A DNA stretch of 64,000 nt from Silvimonas iriomotensis (GTDB lineage: Bacteria; Pseudomonadota; Gammaproteobacteria; Burkholderiales; Chitinibacteraceae), in contig NZ_BMLX01000002.1 of the NCBI RefSeq assembly GCF_014645535.1, forward strand, positions 682,001 through 746,000. Direction: 5' to 3'. The number at the start of each line of letters is the position of its first letter. Positions within the stretch are counted from its first letter, which is position 1. Below are positions 8,727 to 16,445 of the stretch, in pieces. A model generated the notes under the pieces. It searched no databases. It was not told where the DNA came from and saw only the letters and a list, made by a program, of their open reading frames with translations. The position numbers and the translations under genes were made by a program.

Positions 8727-9695
8727 ATGGATATGCTCACCCGCCTGATTCAGCTGGCAAGGCCGCAAGCAGGTCTGGATGTCAGATGCCTGCTCGGCGG
8801 CCACTACGATCTGCCGCACAGCGAGGCCACCGCGGGCATTGCGCCGTTTCATGTGGTGCTGTCCGGCGCCTGCCGGATCGACACCGCAACGGGTGAATCA
8901 CTCATCGCCCGTGCGGGTGACTTTATCTTGCTGCGAAAAGCGCACCGCGTGCGCAGCCTGGCGGCAGAAGATGTAGCCACACCTGTGCCGATTTATATGG
9001 AATACGATCATTTGCTGCCGCTGCGCCGTACCGGCGAGGGCGCGCCGGAAGTCGATCTGCTCTGCGGCCATTTCGACTATGCCCGGGGCCCCAACGAACT
9101 GCTGTTTCGCACCCTGCCCGACCCCTTGCATGTCTCGCTGACCGGCCAGCACGTCACCGATGCCGCAGACATGCCGGGCATGCTTAAAAGCCTGGTTGAT
9201 CTGATGCGCCAGGAAGCCGTCGGCGCGCGCGCTGGCGCACTCGCGGTCGTTACTGCCTTGAGCCAGGCCCTGTTTGCCATGGCGCTGCGCAATCATGGCG
9301 AGCAGCATCCGCAGCAAGCCAGCGTACTGGCGCTGATCGCAGATGCCAGGCTGAGCGCCGCTGCGCAGGCCTTGCTGAAAAACCCGGGGCAGGCATGGAC
9401 GATTGAAAAGCTGGGCGAACTGGCCATGATGTCGCGCGCTACCTTTGCCCGGCACTTTCGGGCGCGCTCCGGCATGACGGTGTGGCAGTTTCTGACCGAA
9501 GCCCGCATGGCGCTGGCCTGCGATCTATTGCGGGAAACGCGGCGCAGCGCTGCGGATATCGGCATGGAAGTGGGTTATCAGTCTGAAGCGGCATTTGGCA
9601 AAGCGTTCAGGCAACACACGGGCGAGATGCCGGGGCAGTACCGGCGCCGGTTGCGGCAGCACCCGGCAGCGGGCAGCACGGGTGGCGCGGCTTGA
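8727..9695 (+). CDS. AraC-family regulator with N-terminal cupin domain
   Basis: 322 residues. Residues about 15-185 form an AraC-type cupin ligand-binding domain (FHVVLSGACRIDTATGE, then GDFILLRKAHRVRS). Residues about 205-305 hold two helix-turn-helix motifs (EKLGELAMMSRATFARHFRA and AADIGMEVGYQSEAAFGKAF). Members with this cupin usually repress or activate a neighbouring transporter or dehydrogenase gene. It is divergent from the DUF302-SLAC1 pair and upstream of a siderophore receptor, so either could be a target; the divergent pair is the better guess. Confidence 0.88.
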   Translation: MDMLTRLIQLARPQAGLDVRCLLGGHYDLPHSEATAGIAPFHVVLSGACRIDTATGESLIARAGDFILLRKAHRVRSLAAEDVATPVPIYMEYDHLLPLRRTGEGAPEVDLLCGHFDYARGPNELLFRTLPDPLHVSLTGQHVTDAADMPGMLKSLVDLMRQEAVGARAGALAVVTALSQALFAMALRNHGEQHPQQASVLALIADARLSAAAQALLKNPGQAWTIEKLGELAMMSRATFARHFRARSGMTVWQFLTEARMALACDLLRETRRSAADIGMEVGYQSEAAFGKAFRQHTGEMPGQYRRRLRQHPAAGSTGGAA

Positions 9696-9964
9696 TACCG
9701 CAATCGGGCACGCCCACATACTTTCTGAAAACTTTCTTTTTGACTGAAAAATCTTTCCAGTCACCAAAGAATTTCTGCCAATCCGGCGTAAACCGCTTTC
9801 CCATCCCGAAAAACCGGCCCGCGCTGTTGTATAAATCTTACGGCAGCGCAACATTTCTTAATGTATTAATGAGTATAATTCGCATTTACATTTAAAATGC
9901 AAACCTTTCCGCCATGGCGTGCCCCCGGGCCGTGGCGTACTCATTGTCTGCCGGAATACCTCCA
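9696..9964 (+). promoter_or_regulatory. Leader and promoter region of the siderophore receptor gene
   Basis: 269 bp without a credible gene. It is AT-rich in the second half and holds the Fur box and a TATAAT hexamer listed separately. A poor -35 (around ACATTT at 9851) lies 17 bp before the -10. Confidence 0.6.
9868..9886 (+). promoter_or_regulatory. Fur box overlapping the -10 of the TonB receptor promoter
   Basis: AATGAGTATAATTCGCATT is a 19-bp near-palindrome very close to the usual Fur operator. It contains TATAAT (9874-9879), so bound Fe-Fur would block RNA polymerase. It lies about 80 bp before the receptor start. It predicts iron repression of the receptor. Confidence 0.85.
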
Positions 9965-12178
9965 ATGAAAAAAATGACCCCGATCGCCGCCGCGCTGGCT
10001 GTTGCCTGCGCCCTGCCGCTGGCTCACGCCGCCGATACCGCCTCGGCCCCTGCTGCGGCCAGTGCTTCTGCCCCTGCCGCCGCAGAGCCCACCTATCTGG
10101 GCATGGTCACGGTGACGGCCAGTGCCGATGCCTCCAAAGATGGTCTGCAGCCCGCCTATGCCGGTGGCCAGGTCGCCAAAGGGGGCCGCGCCGGTATTCT
10201 GGGCACCAAAAACAATATGGACACCCCGTTCAACATCACCAGCTATACCAGTGAACTGATCCAGGATCAGCAAGCGCATGGCGTGGGCGATGTTCTGCAG
10301 AACGATCCGGGCGTGCGGGTGGCGCGCGGCTTTGGCAACTTCCAGGAGTCGTATTTCATTCGCGGCTTTGTGCTGAGTTCTGATGATGTCGCCTACAACG
10401 GCCTCTACAGCCTGCTGCCGCGCCAGTACATTGCGACCGAACTGTTTGAACGGGTTGAAGTGCTGCAAGGCGCCACCGGTTTCCTGATGGGCGCAGCACC
10501 CAATGGCGGCGGCATTGGCGGCTCGATCAACCTGTTGCCCAAGCGCGCGCCCAATGAAGATCTGAACCGGGTCACCGTGGGGGTGGATAGCGGCGGCAGC
10601 GGCAATGTGGCCGCCGACGTGGCGCGCCGTTTTGGTCCGGACAAAAGCTGGGGCCTGCGCCTGAACGCCGGTTATCGCGATGGCGGCACTGGTGTGGATG
10701 ATGAAAAGTCGCAGACCAGCGTGGGTTCGGTCGGGCTGGACTGGCGTGGCGAGCGCGCCCGTGTGTCGGCTGACCTGGGTGCGCAGGATAACCGCCTGCA
10801 AGCCACCCGCCCGGAAGTCACCCTGAGCGGCGTGACCCGCGTGCCGGATGCGCCGGACGCCAGCAAGAACTTTGCCCAGCCGTGGTCGTACTCTAACGAG
10901 CGCGATCTGTTTGGCACATTGCGCGCCGAATACGACATCACCAATGATGTCACCGCCTGGGGTGCCTACGGCCTGCGCCGCAGCCACGAAGCCAACTCGC
11001 TGGCCAACCTGACCGTGACCAGCGACAACGGCGACGGCAACTTCTACCGCTTTGACAATACCCGTGACGACCAGGTTGATACCGGCGAAGTCGGCCTGCG
11101 CGGCAAGCTGCAAACCGGCTCGGTCGGGCATGAGTGGGTGGTGGCAGGCGACTATTTCCAGCTGAAGAAAGACAACGCCTATGCGATGGACTTCTTCAAC
11201 ACCTTCAACACCAACCTGTACAACCCGACCAGCTACGCGCAACCGGCGATCTCCAGCACCGCGTTTACCGGTAACCAGCTGTCCGACCCGGCCCTGAACG
11301 GCATCATCCGCCTGTCCAGCGTGGCTGTGGGCGATACCTTGTCGCTGCTGGACAAGTCGGTATTGCTGACCGTGGGCGCCCGCTATCAGCACTTTGATAT
11401 CACCAACTACGCCTATGACACGGGCGAAGCCAGCGCCGCCTACACCAAGGGCCGCACCAGCCCGGCCGTGGGCATCGTGTACAAGCCGGTCAAGCAAGTC
11501 TCGCTCTATGCCAATTACATCGAAGGCCTGGCGCAAGGCGATACCGCACCGGCCAATGCAACCAACTCTGGCGAAATGCTGGCCCCGTATGTCGCCAAGC
11601 AAAAAGAAGTGGGCGTGAAATATGACGGTGGCCGTCTGGGCGCCGGTCTGGCCCTGTTCAGCACCGACAAGCCGCGCGGCGTGGTCGATGCCAACAACCA
11701 CTTTGCCGATTCGGGCGAAGACGAGCACCGTGGTGCCGAACTGAATGTCTATGGCCTGGCCGCCACCGGCCTGCGCATTCTGGGCGGTGTCACCTGGCTG
11801 GACGCCACCCAGAAAGACACCGGTTCTGATCTGACTGATGGCAAACGCGTGATCGGCGTACCGCGCTTCCAGGGCAACCTGGGCATGGAGTGGGAAGTAC
11901 CGCAACTGGAAGGCCTGGCCCTGAACGGCCGCGTGGTTTACACCGGCGCCAGCTACGCCGACGCCACCAACACGCTGGAAGTGCCCAGCTGGACCCGTCT
12001 GGACCTGGGCGTGCGTTACCTGACCGAAATCCAGAACCGTGCCGTGACACTGCGTGGCCGCATCGACAACGTGTTCAACCGCGATTACTGGTCTGCCGTG
12101 GGTGGCTACCCAGGCTATGGCTATCTGACCGTGGGCACCCCGCGTACCTTCTCGGTCAGCGCCAGCGTAGACTTCTAA
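9965..12178 (+). CDS. TonB-dependent siderophore receptor
   Basis: 737 residues from ATG 9965, which gives a clean signal peptide (MKKMTPIAAALAVACALPLAHA). An Ala/Pro-rich spacer and a TonB-box-like MVTVTASAD follow. The plug domain (about 60-190) has QDQQAHGVGDVLQNDPGVRV and VEVLQGATGFLMG. The rest is a 22-strand barrel ending in the terminal Phe (SVSASVDF). The plug and the PNGGGIGGSINL motif resemble ferric-hydroxamate and catecholate receptors such as FhuE/FhuA; the siderophore is not determinable. A Fur box upstream predicts iron control. No siderophore biosynthesis gene is adjacent. Confidence 0.93.
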   Translation: MKKMTPIAAALAVACALPLAHAADTASAPAAASASAPAAAEPTYLGMVTVTASADASKDGLQPAYAGGQVAKGGRAGILGTKNNMDTPFNITSYTSELIQDQQAHGVGDVLQNDPGVRVARGFGNFQESYFIRGFVLSSDDVAYNGLYSLLPRQYIATELFERVEVLQGATGFLMGAAPNGGGIGGSINLLPKRAPNEDLNRVTVGVDSGGSGNVAADVARRFGPDKSWGLRLNAGYRDGGTGVDDEKSQTSVGSVGLDWRGERARVSADLGAQDNRLQATRPEVTLSGVTRVPDAPDASKNFAQPWSYSNERDLFGTLRAEYDITNDVTAWGAYGLRRSHEANSLANLTVTSDNGDGNFYRFDNTRDDQVDTGEVGLRGKLQTGSVGHEWVVAGDYFQLKKDNAYAMDFFNTFNTNLYNPTSYAQPAISSTAFTGNQLSDPALNGIIRLSSVAVGDTLSLLDKSVLLTVGARYQHFDITNYAYDTGEASAAYTKGRTSPAVGIVYKPVKQVSLYANYIEGLAQGDTAPANATNSGEMLAPYVAKQKEVGVKYDGGRLGAGLALFSTDKPRGVVDANNHFADSGEDEHRGAELNVYGLAATGLRILGGVTWLDATQKDTGSDLTDGKRVIGVPRFQGNLGMEWEVPQLEGLALNGRVVYTGASYADATNTLEVPSWTRLDLGVRYLTEIQNRAVTLRGRIDNVFNRDYWSAVGGYPGYGYLTVGTPRTFSVSASVDF

Positions 12179-12210
12179 GCCACAGACCCGGCATCCGCTT
12201 TACCCGCAAC

Positions 12211-12237
12211 AACGGCCCGCATCATGCGGGCCGTTTT
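12211..12237. terminator. Terminator after the siderophore receptor
   Basis: Twelve-base arms AACGGCCCGCAT / ATGCGGGCCGTT separated by one base, then TTTTG on the plus strand. Confidence 0.85.
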
Positions 12238-12290
12238 GTTTGTGGCGCGCGGCGCAATATCGGTCAGGACACCGCCTGGCGTGACCGGCT

Positions 12291-13202
12291 ATGCTGGCAC
12301 CTGTTTGCTCCCAACAGCCCATTGAGTCGCGCTTGAACCCGGACCTCTACACCCGCTTTGCCAACGTGCTGCACTTTGTGGATGCGCATCTGGATGAAGA
12401 CCTGCCGCTCACGCGTCTTGCTGCCGTGGCGGGGGTATCGCGCTGGCATTTCCAGCGCCAGTTTGCAGCGGCACTGGGCCTTGGCGTGTATGAATACATC
12501 CGTTTGCGCCGGCTCAAACGTGCCTCGCTGCAACTGGCGTTCCGGCCGACGCAATCGGTGCTCGATATCGCGCTGGACAACGGCTACGCCGGGCCGGAAG
12601 CGTTTGCCCGTGCGTTCAGGCAGCAACTGGGCCAGAGCCCGGCCGCGTTCCGGCAATCGCCGCAATGGCGCGACTGGCACTATGTTTATCTGCCGCTGTA
12701 TACCTTGAGGAACCGGATCATGACGAGCCAGCCTACCTGCCAGCCCGAGATTGTGGAACGCGCCGCCACGCCGGTCGCGCTATTGCGGCATTGCGGTGAT
12801 CCAGCCCTGCTGGGGCAGACCATCCGCAGCTTTATCAGCTGGCGCAAACGCAACCACATGCCGCCGTCCACGCACGCCACCTACAACGTGCTGTACAACG
12901 ACCCGTACACCACGCCGCCCGCGGACTATCGCATTGATCTGGCGGTCGCCTGCACCGCGCCGGTTGCGGGCGGCCCCGAGGGTTTGATCGCGGCCGAGTT
13001 GCCCGGCGGGCGTTACGCCAGGCTGCGTTATACCGGGCCGGATGAAACTCTGGGTGTGGCCATTGCTGCGCTATATACGGGCTGGCTGGCGCAAAGCGGC
13101 GAAACGCTGCGGGAAACGCCGCTGTGGATCGAGCGCGTGCGGTTTTATCCGGACGTGCCAGAACATGAAGCCATCAGCGATATCTATCTACCGCTGGTCT
13201 GA
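12291..13202 (+). CDS. AraC-family regulator with GyrI-like effector domain
   Basis: 303 residues. The DNA-binding part comes first (about 18-120): LTRLAAVAGVSRWHFQRQF and ALDNGYAGPEAFARAFRQQLG. A GyrI/SbmC-like domain follows (about 150-303), starting at PEIVERAATPVALLRHCG and ending FYPDVPEHEAISDIYLPL. This Rob/SoxS-like plus GyrI-like order is found in regulators that sense small hydrophobic compounds. No good ribosome binding site precedes the first ATG, so the start is uncertain by some residues. It has no obvious partner; the upstream receptor and the convergent unknown gene are its neighbours. Confidence 0.88.
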   Translation: MLAPVCSQQPIESRLNPDLYTRFANVLHFVDAHLDEDLPLTRLAAVAGVSRWHFQRQFAAALGLGVYEYIRLRRLKRASLQLAFRPTQSVLDIALDNGYAGPEAFARAFRQQLGQSPAAFRQSPQWRDWHYVYLPLYTLRNRIMTSQPTCQPEIVERAATPVALLRHCGDPALLGQTIRSFISWRKRNHMPPSTHATYNVLYNDPYTTPPADYRIDLAVACTAPVAGGPEGLIAAELPGGRYARLRYTGPDETLGVAIAALYTGWLAQSGETLRETPLWIERVRFYPDVPEHEAISDIYLPLV

Positions 13203-13239
13203 CTTGCCGAGGTCCAACGCCTGATTCTGACAATAAAAG

Positions 13240-13689
13240 TCAGTATGCGCGCATGGATGGCGAAGGCGGCGACCATGAGTTGCCGCTCACCGGTGGCGCC
13301 AGGTCAATCATGTAGCCATCAATGTACGACAGCTTGACCCGGTTGCCCTCGCGCAGGGTAATGCCCGCCTGGTTCAACAGAAAAATCTCCACCGCCCAGA
13401 CCTCGCCCTGCCCGGCATCGATCAGCACGTGTTTGTCGTGCACGCTCATGACCACGCCAGGAAAACGCCCGTTGGTATTCAGCGCCACGGTTTTATCCTG
13501 CTCGCGTGCAAGGCTGCTCACGTGTTCCAGCTCGGCCTGCAGAAAATCACACTGGCGTTCTGCCAGCCACAGCGCATCTACGCTATACACAATAGATACC
13601 CTGAACCCGGCCGGGTTAATGACGACCCAGCCGATCTCATCGGTTTGTTTGCCGTCATCGGCGTACACAGGAATGATCTGATATCTCAT
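13240..13689 (-). CDS. Conserved-looking protein of unknown function
   Basis: 149 residues from ATG 13689, chosen because a very G-rich ribosome binding site (GGGGGGAAGG) lies just upstream; the frame stays open to 13761. I do not recognise a family. The sequence is soluble: an N-terminal alpha/beta-like stretch (MRYQIIPVYADDGKQTDEIG), then a segment with GRFPGVVMSVHDKHVLIDAG that looks like a small beta-barrel binding module, and a Pro/Ser-rich end. No signal peptide or membrane helix is seen. It is convergent with the AraC/GyrI gene. Confidence 0.55.
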   Translation of the reverse strand: MRYQIIPVYADDGKQTDEIGWVVINPAGFRVSIVYSVDALWLAERQCDFLQAELEHVSSLAREQDKTVALNTNGRFPGVVMSVHDKHVLIDAGQGEVWAVEIFLLNQAGITLREGNRVKLSYIDGYMIDLAPPVSGNSWSPPSPSMRAY

Positions 13690-13905
13690 TGCGGCCTTCC
13701 CCCCAGTCAGCGCAGCGGAAATATCAGCCTGGCATACTGGTGTCAGCCCCAAACCTGACAATTTTCACAGTAGCGCATCCTCGCGGGAAAGCGGCCGTTT
13801 TTGTAAGTTGATTGCCGATATTCCTGATAGGCATACGCGACACCAACCCTTACTTTAAATATCCGTGCCAGAAGTTCCAGATGTTTTATTATAAGGAAAA
13901 GTAAT
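13690..13905 (+). promoter_or_regulatory. Promoter region of the amino-acid ABC binding-protein gene
   Basis: 216 bp between divergent genes, AT-rich from about 13800. AAGGA at 13893-13897 is the ribosome binding site, 8 bp before ATG 13906. No specific operator was recognised. Confidence 0.4.
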
Positions 13906-14685
13906 ATGAATATGCGCAAGCTGCTTGTTGCCGGTGTACTTGGACTTGTCGCTTTTACCGCAAGCGCAACAGACCTGCTTGATACGGTGAAACAACGCGG
14001 CACCCTCAAGGTGGCACTGGAAGGCACCTACCCGCCGTTCAATTACCGGGAAAACGGCCAGCTGACCGGTTTTGATGTCGAGATCGCCAACGCGCTTGCC
14101 CAGAAACTGGGCGTGAAAGCCGAATTCACCACCACAGAGTGGAGCGGCATTCTGGCTGGCCTGCAGGCCGGCAAATACGACGTCATCGTCAATCAGGTCG
14201 GCATTACCGCCAAGCGCCAGGAAACCTTTGATTTCAGCGATCCGTACGTGATCTCGCAAGCGCAACTGGTTGTGCGCAAGAACGAAACCCGCAATCTGAA
14301 AAGCCTGAATGACCTCAAGGGCCTGAAACTGGGCGTGGGCCAGGGCACCAACTACGCCGACATGGCGCGCGCCGTAGCCGGGGTGGATGTCAAAACCTAT
14401 CCGGGCGAGCAGGAATACCTGCAAGACCTGGCGCTGGGCCGCATTGACGCAGCGCTGAACGACACGCTGATGATCCCGTACCTGATCAAGAAAACCAGCC
14501 TGCCGCTCAAGCCGGGCGCCGCCGTAGGCGAGACCTCCAGCAACGGTATTCCGTTCACCAAGAACAACCCCAAGTTCAAGAGCGCGCTGAACAAGGCGCT
14601 GGCCGACATCAAGGCCGACGGCACCTATGCGCGTATCTCGCAAAAGTATTTCGGTCGTGACGTGAGCCGGGCGCCTGGCGCCTGA
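13906..14685 (+). CDS. Polar amino-acid ABC transporter substrate-binding protein (family 3)
   Basis: 259 residues with a signal peptide (MNMRKLLVAGVLGLVAFTASA). The mature part starts DLLDTVKQRGTLKVALEGTYPPF, the signature of the SBP_bac_3 family, and also has GFDVEIANALAQKLG and GKYDVIVNQVGIT. It is closest in pattern to cystine- or glutamine-type binding proteins such as E. coli FliY/TcyJ. It acts in the periplasm and hands its ligand to the permease encoded 84 bp downstream. The gap between the two holds a strong hairpin with a T-run. Confidence 0.9.
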   Translation: MNMRKLLVAGVLGLVAFTASATDLLDTVKQRGTLKVALEGTYPPFNYRENGQLTGFDVEIANALAQKLGVKAEFTTTEWSGILAGLQAGKYDVIVNQVGITAKRQETFDFSDPYVISQAQLVVRKNETRNLKSLNDLKGLKLGVGQGTNYADMARAVAGVDVKTYPGEQEYLQDLALGRIDAALNDTLMIPYLIKKTSLPLKPGAAVGETSSNGIPFTKNNPKFKSALNKALADIKADGTYARISQKYFGRDVSRAPGA

Positions 14686-14727
14686 TCACCCGGTTCGACC
14701 GGTCATAGACCGGCGAGCCGCTTCAAG

Positions 14728-14753
14728 CCCCCTGCCCCTGTGCAGGGGGTTTT
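14728..14753 (+). terminator. Intercistronic terminator between binding protein and permease
   Basis: Arms CCCCCTGC and GCAGGGGG around a 6-nt loop, followed by TTTT. It sits inside a transporter operon, so it probably works as a partial terminator that keeps the binding protein in excess over the permease. Confidence 0.75.
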
Positions 14754-14769
14754 GCATGGGAGAACACAG

Positions 14770-15432
14770 TTGGGTGACCTGATCAATTTGCTGCAAACCG
14801 CCTGGCCCTATCTGCTAAAGGGCACCGGCTACACCTTGCTGTTTGCCGTGGGTGCCATGGTGGGTGGCTTGCTGGTGGGCGGCACGGTGGCGTTGCTGCG
14901 GCTGTCGCACTGGCGGGTATTGAACTGGCCGGCCGCGATTTATGTCAGCTGCATGCGCGGTACGCCGTTGCTGGTGCAAATCTTCATCATCTATTACGGC
15001 CTGCCGGTCATCGGCGTGCAGTTCGATCCGATCAGTGCGGGGATTCTGGCGCTGAGCCTGAACGTGGGCGCCTATCTGTCAGAGACGATCCGCGGCAGCA
15101 TCAACGGGGTCGATCGCGGGCAGTGGGAGGCGGCGTACAGCCAGGGCATGACGCATATGCAGACGCTGCGTTTTATTGTCTGGCCACAGGCCTTGCGCCT
15201 GGCGGTGCCCAGCTTGTCCAACAGCCTGATCAGCTTGATCAAGGATACCTCGCTGGTCTCGGTCATTGCGGTGACGGAACTGATGCTGGCGACCAAGGAA
15301 GTCATTTCCACTACTTTCCAGCCGTTTCCGCTGTATCTGGCCGCTGCCGCCATCTACTGGTGTCTGAGTCTGGCCTTTGAGCAAGTGCAGCGCTGGCTGG
15401 AAGCACGCATGAACCGCACGCTGGCGCGCTGA
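14770..15432 (+). CDS. Polar amino-acid ABC transporter permease
   Basis: 220 residues from TTG 14770, chosen because GGGAGA lies 7 bp upstream; the longer frame from GTG 14740 would start inside the terminator hairpin. About five membrane segments are seen. The HisM-type motif is present as NVGAYLSETIRGSINGVDRGQ and the EAA-like loop as QWEAAYSQGMTHMQTLRFI. It pairs with the upstream binding protein, probably for cystine or another polar amino acid. The ATP-binding subunit expected next is absent: a small secreted protein gene follows. Confidence 0.88.
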   Translation: MGDLINLLQTAWPYLLKGTGYTLLFAVGAMVGGLLVGGTVALLRLSHWRVLNWPAAIYVSCMRGTPLLVQIFIIYYGLPVIGVQFDPISAGILALSLNVGAYLSETIRGSINGVDRGQWEAAYSQGMTHMQTLRFIVWPQALRLAVPSLSNSLISLIKDTSLVSVIAVTELMLATKEVISTTFQPFPLYLAAAAIYWCLSLAFEQVQRWLEARMNRTLAR

Positions 15433-15539
15433 GCACCTGATCCCCGAACCCCCTGTTTTCAGCATTCAGGCAATGTCGTTGGCCGGCATCGCTGGCTAGA
15501 TTGCTTGCCCTGGCAATGTGCCAGTGGCGAGGAATTGCA

Positions 15540-15836
15540 ATGATGATGAAAACAGGGTTGATCGCGGGGCTGCTGCTGGCCCTCAACACCATGCTGGCGC
15601 CGGCGGCGCCGGCGGCGCTGGCACAGCACGACACGGCGCACGGCTATGACACCGATCATGCCCGGGCGGCGCGTCCGGTAGAACACACCACCCGCAAGGC
15701 GTCGTCACCCAAAGGCAAGCCGCACGCGGCCACCGCCACGCCGGCCAGAAAGCCGGCCTCCAAGCGCAAACAGGGCAAAGGCAAGACCGGCACCAGCAAG
15801 CAGCGCTGCCAGCATTCCAGCTTTTGCTGGCGTTAG
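15540..15836 (+). CDS. Small secreted, highly basic protein of unknown function
   Basis: 98 residues starting at one of three tandem ATGs (15540/15543/15546), with GAGGA 6 bp before the first. It has a signal peptide (MMMKTGLIAGLLLALNTMLA, then APAAPAALA). The mature part is about 70 residues, rich in Lys, Arg, Ala and Pro, and ends QRCQHSSFCWR with two cysteines. I recognise no family. The composition suggests a cationic periplasmic protein that could bind nucleic acid or cell-surface polymers; this is inference. Its last 4 bp overlap the convergent gene. Confidence 0.6.
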   Translation: MMMKTGLIAGLLLALNTMLAPAAPAALAQHDTAHGYDTDHARAARPVEHTTRKASSPKGKPHAATATPARKPASKRKQGKGKTGTSKQRCQHSSFCWR

Positions 15837-16222
15837 GCCGGCGCGGTGTCCCCAGGCGTTTGCGGGTCAGGCGTGGCGCTATAGTTGGCCAGCACGTAGT
15901 TGTGAACATGCACCACGCGTGTGAGGTCAATGGCTTCGGCCAGCGGCGCCTGGGCGTCTGCCGACGGGTTGTGTTCGTCCATGATTTCATCGACCAGGGC
16001 GCGCATTTTCTCTGGCAGTTCTGACCACCAGTGATCCATGTCGGCCAGCAACTCGGCCACTTCTGCGCAACCGCTGGCCATCAGGCTGGAATTGATCAGC
16101 AGCGTGCGTGGCTCGCCGTAGATGGGCGTTTCCAGCCAGACGTGACGCTCGGTTCCGTTCTTTTCCAGCGTGAACTCGATGGAACCACCATCCCTGAAGA
16201 CTTCAATTGCAAAGATACGCAT
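15833..16222 (-). CDS. Small soluble protein of unknown function
   Basis: 129 residues, acidic, with no signal peptide or membrane helix. It opens MRIFAIEVFRDGGSIEFTLE and has a helical middle (CAEVAELLADMDHWWSELPE) and a disordered Pro/Thr-rich end. I recognise no family. Its 3' end overlaps the convergent secreted-protein gene by 4 bp. The frame is intact and codon use is like that of its neighbours, so I treat it as real. Confidence 0.55.
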   Translation of the reverse strand: MRIFAIEVFRDGGSIEFTLEKNGTERHVWLETPIYGEPRTLLINSSLMASGCAEVAELLADMDHWWSELPEKMRALVDEIMDEHNPSADAQAPLAEAIDLTRVVHVHNYVLANYSATPDPQTPGDTAPA

Positions 16223-16385
16223 GATGAAGAGACAACAACTTGAAAGTGCGGATTGGAGTAATCAGCGCGGCCGATATTGCGGCGCACCAATGCTCCCAAT
16301 GTAGCCTGGAATGCGTGCGCAAACACTTTGCACAGGCCAAACGGCACGCTTTCTCCGCCAGTCAGACAATTGTGTACCTTGTACA

Positions 16386-16426
16386 CAACACAAAGCCCGC
16401 CGGGCAAGCGGGCGGGCCTTGTGTTG
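16386..16426. terminator. Hairpin terminator downstream of the POT transporter gene
   Basis: Inverted repeat CAACACAAAGCCCGCC / GGGCGGGCCTTGTGTTG. The T-runs are poor, but the stem is long and lies just after the minus-strand peptide transporter stop. Confidence 0.65.
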
Positions 16427-16445
16427 ACTGCAACGACGCTGGCGA

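Noticed and set aside
9941-11905. Long minus-strand open frame opposite the siderophore receptor
   Set aside because: Composition is that of an antisense shadow; the plus strand encodes a complete receptor with signal peptide.
14740-14769. GTG 14740 as the permease start
   Set aside because: It lies inside the terminator stem; TTG 14770 has a properly spaced GGGAGA.
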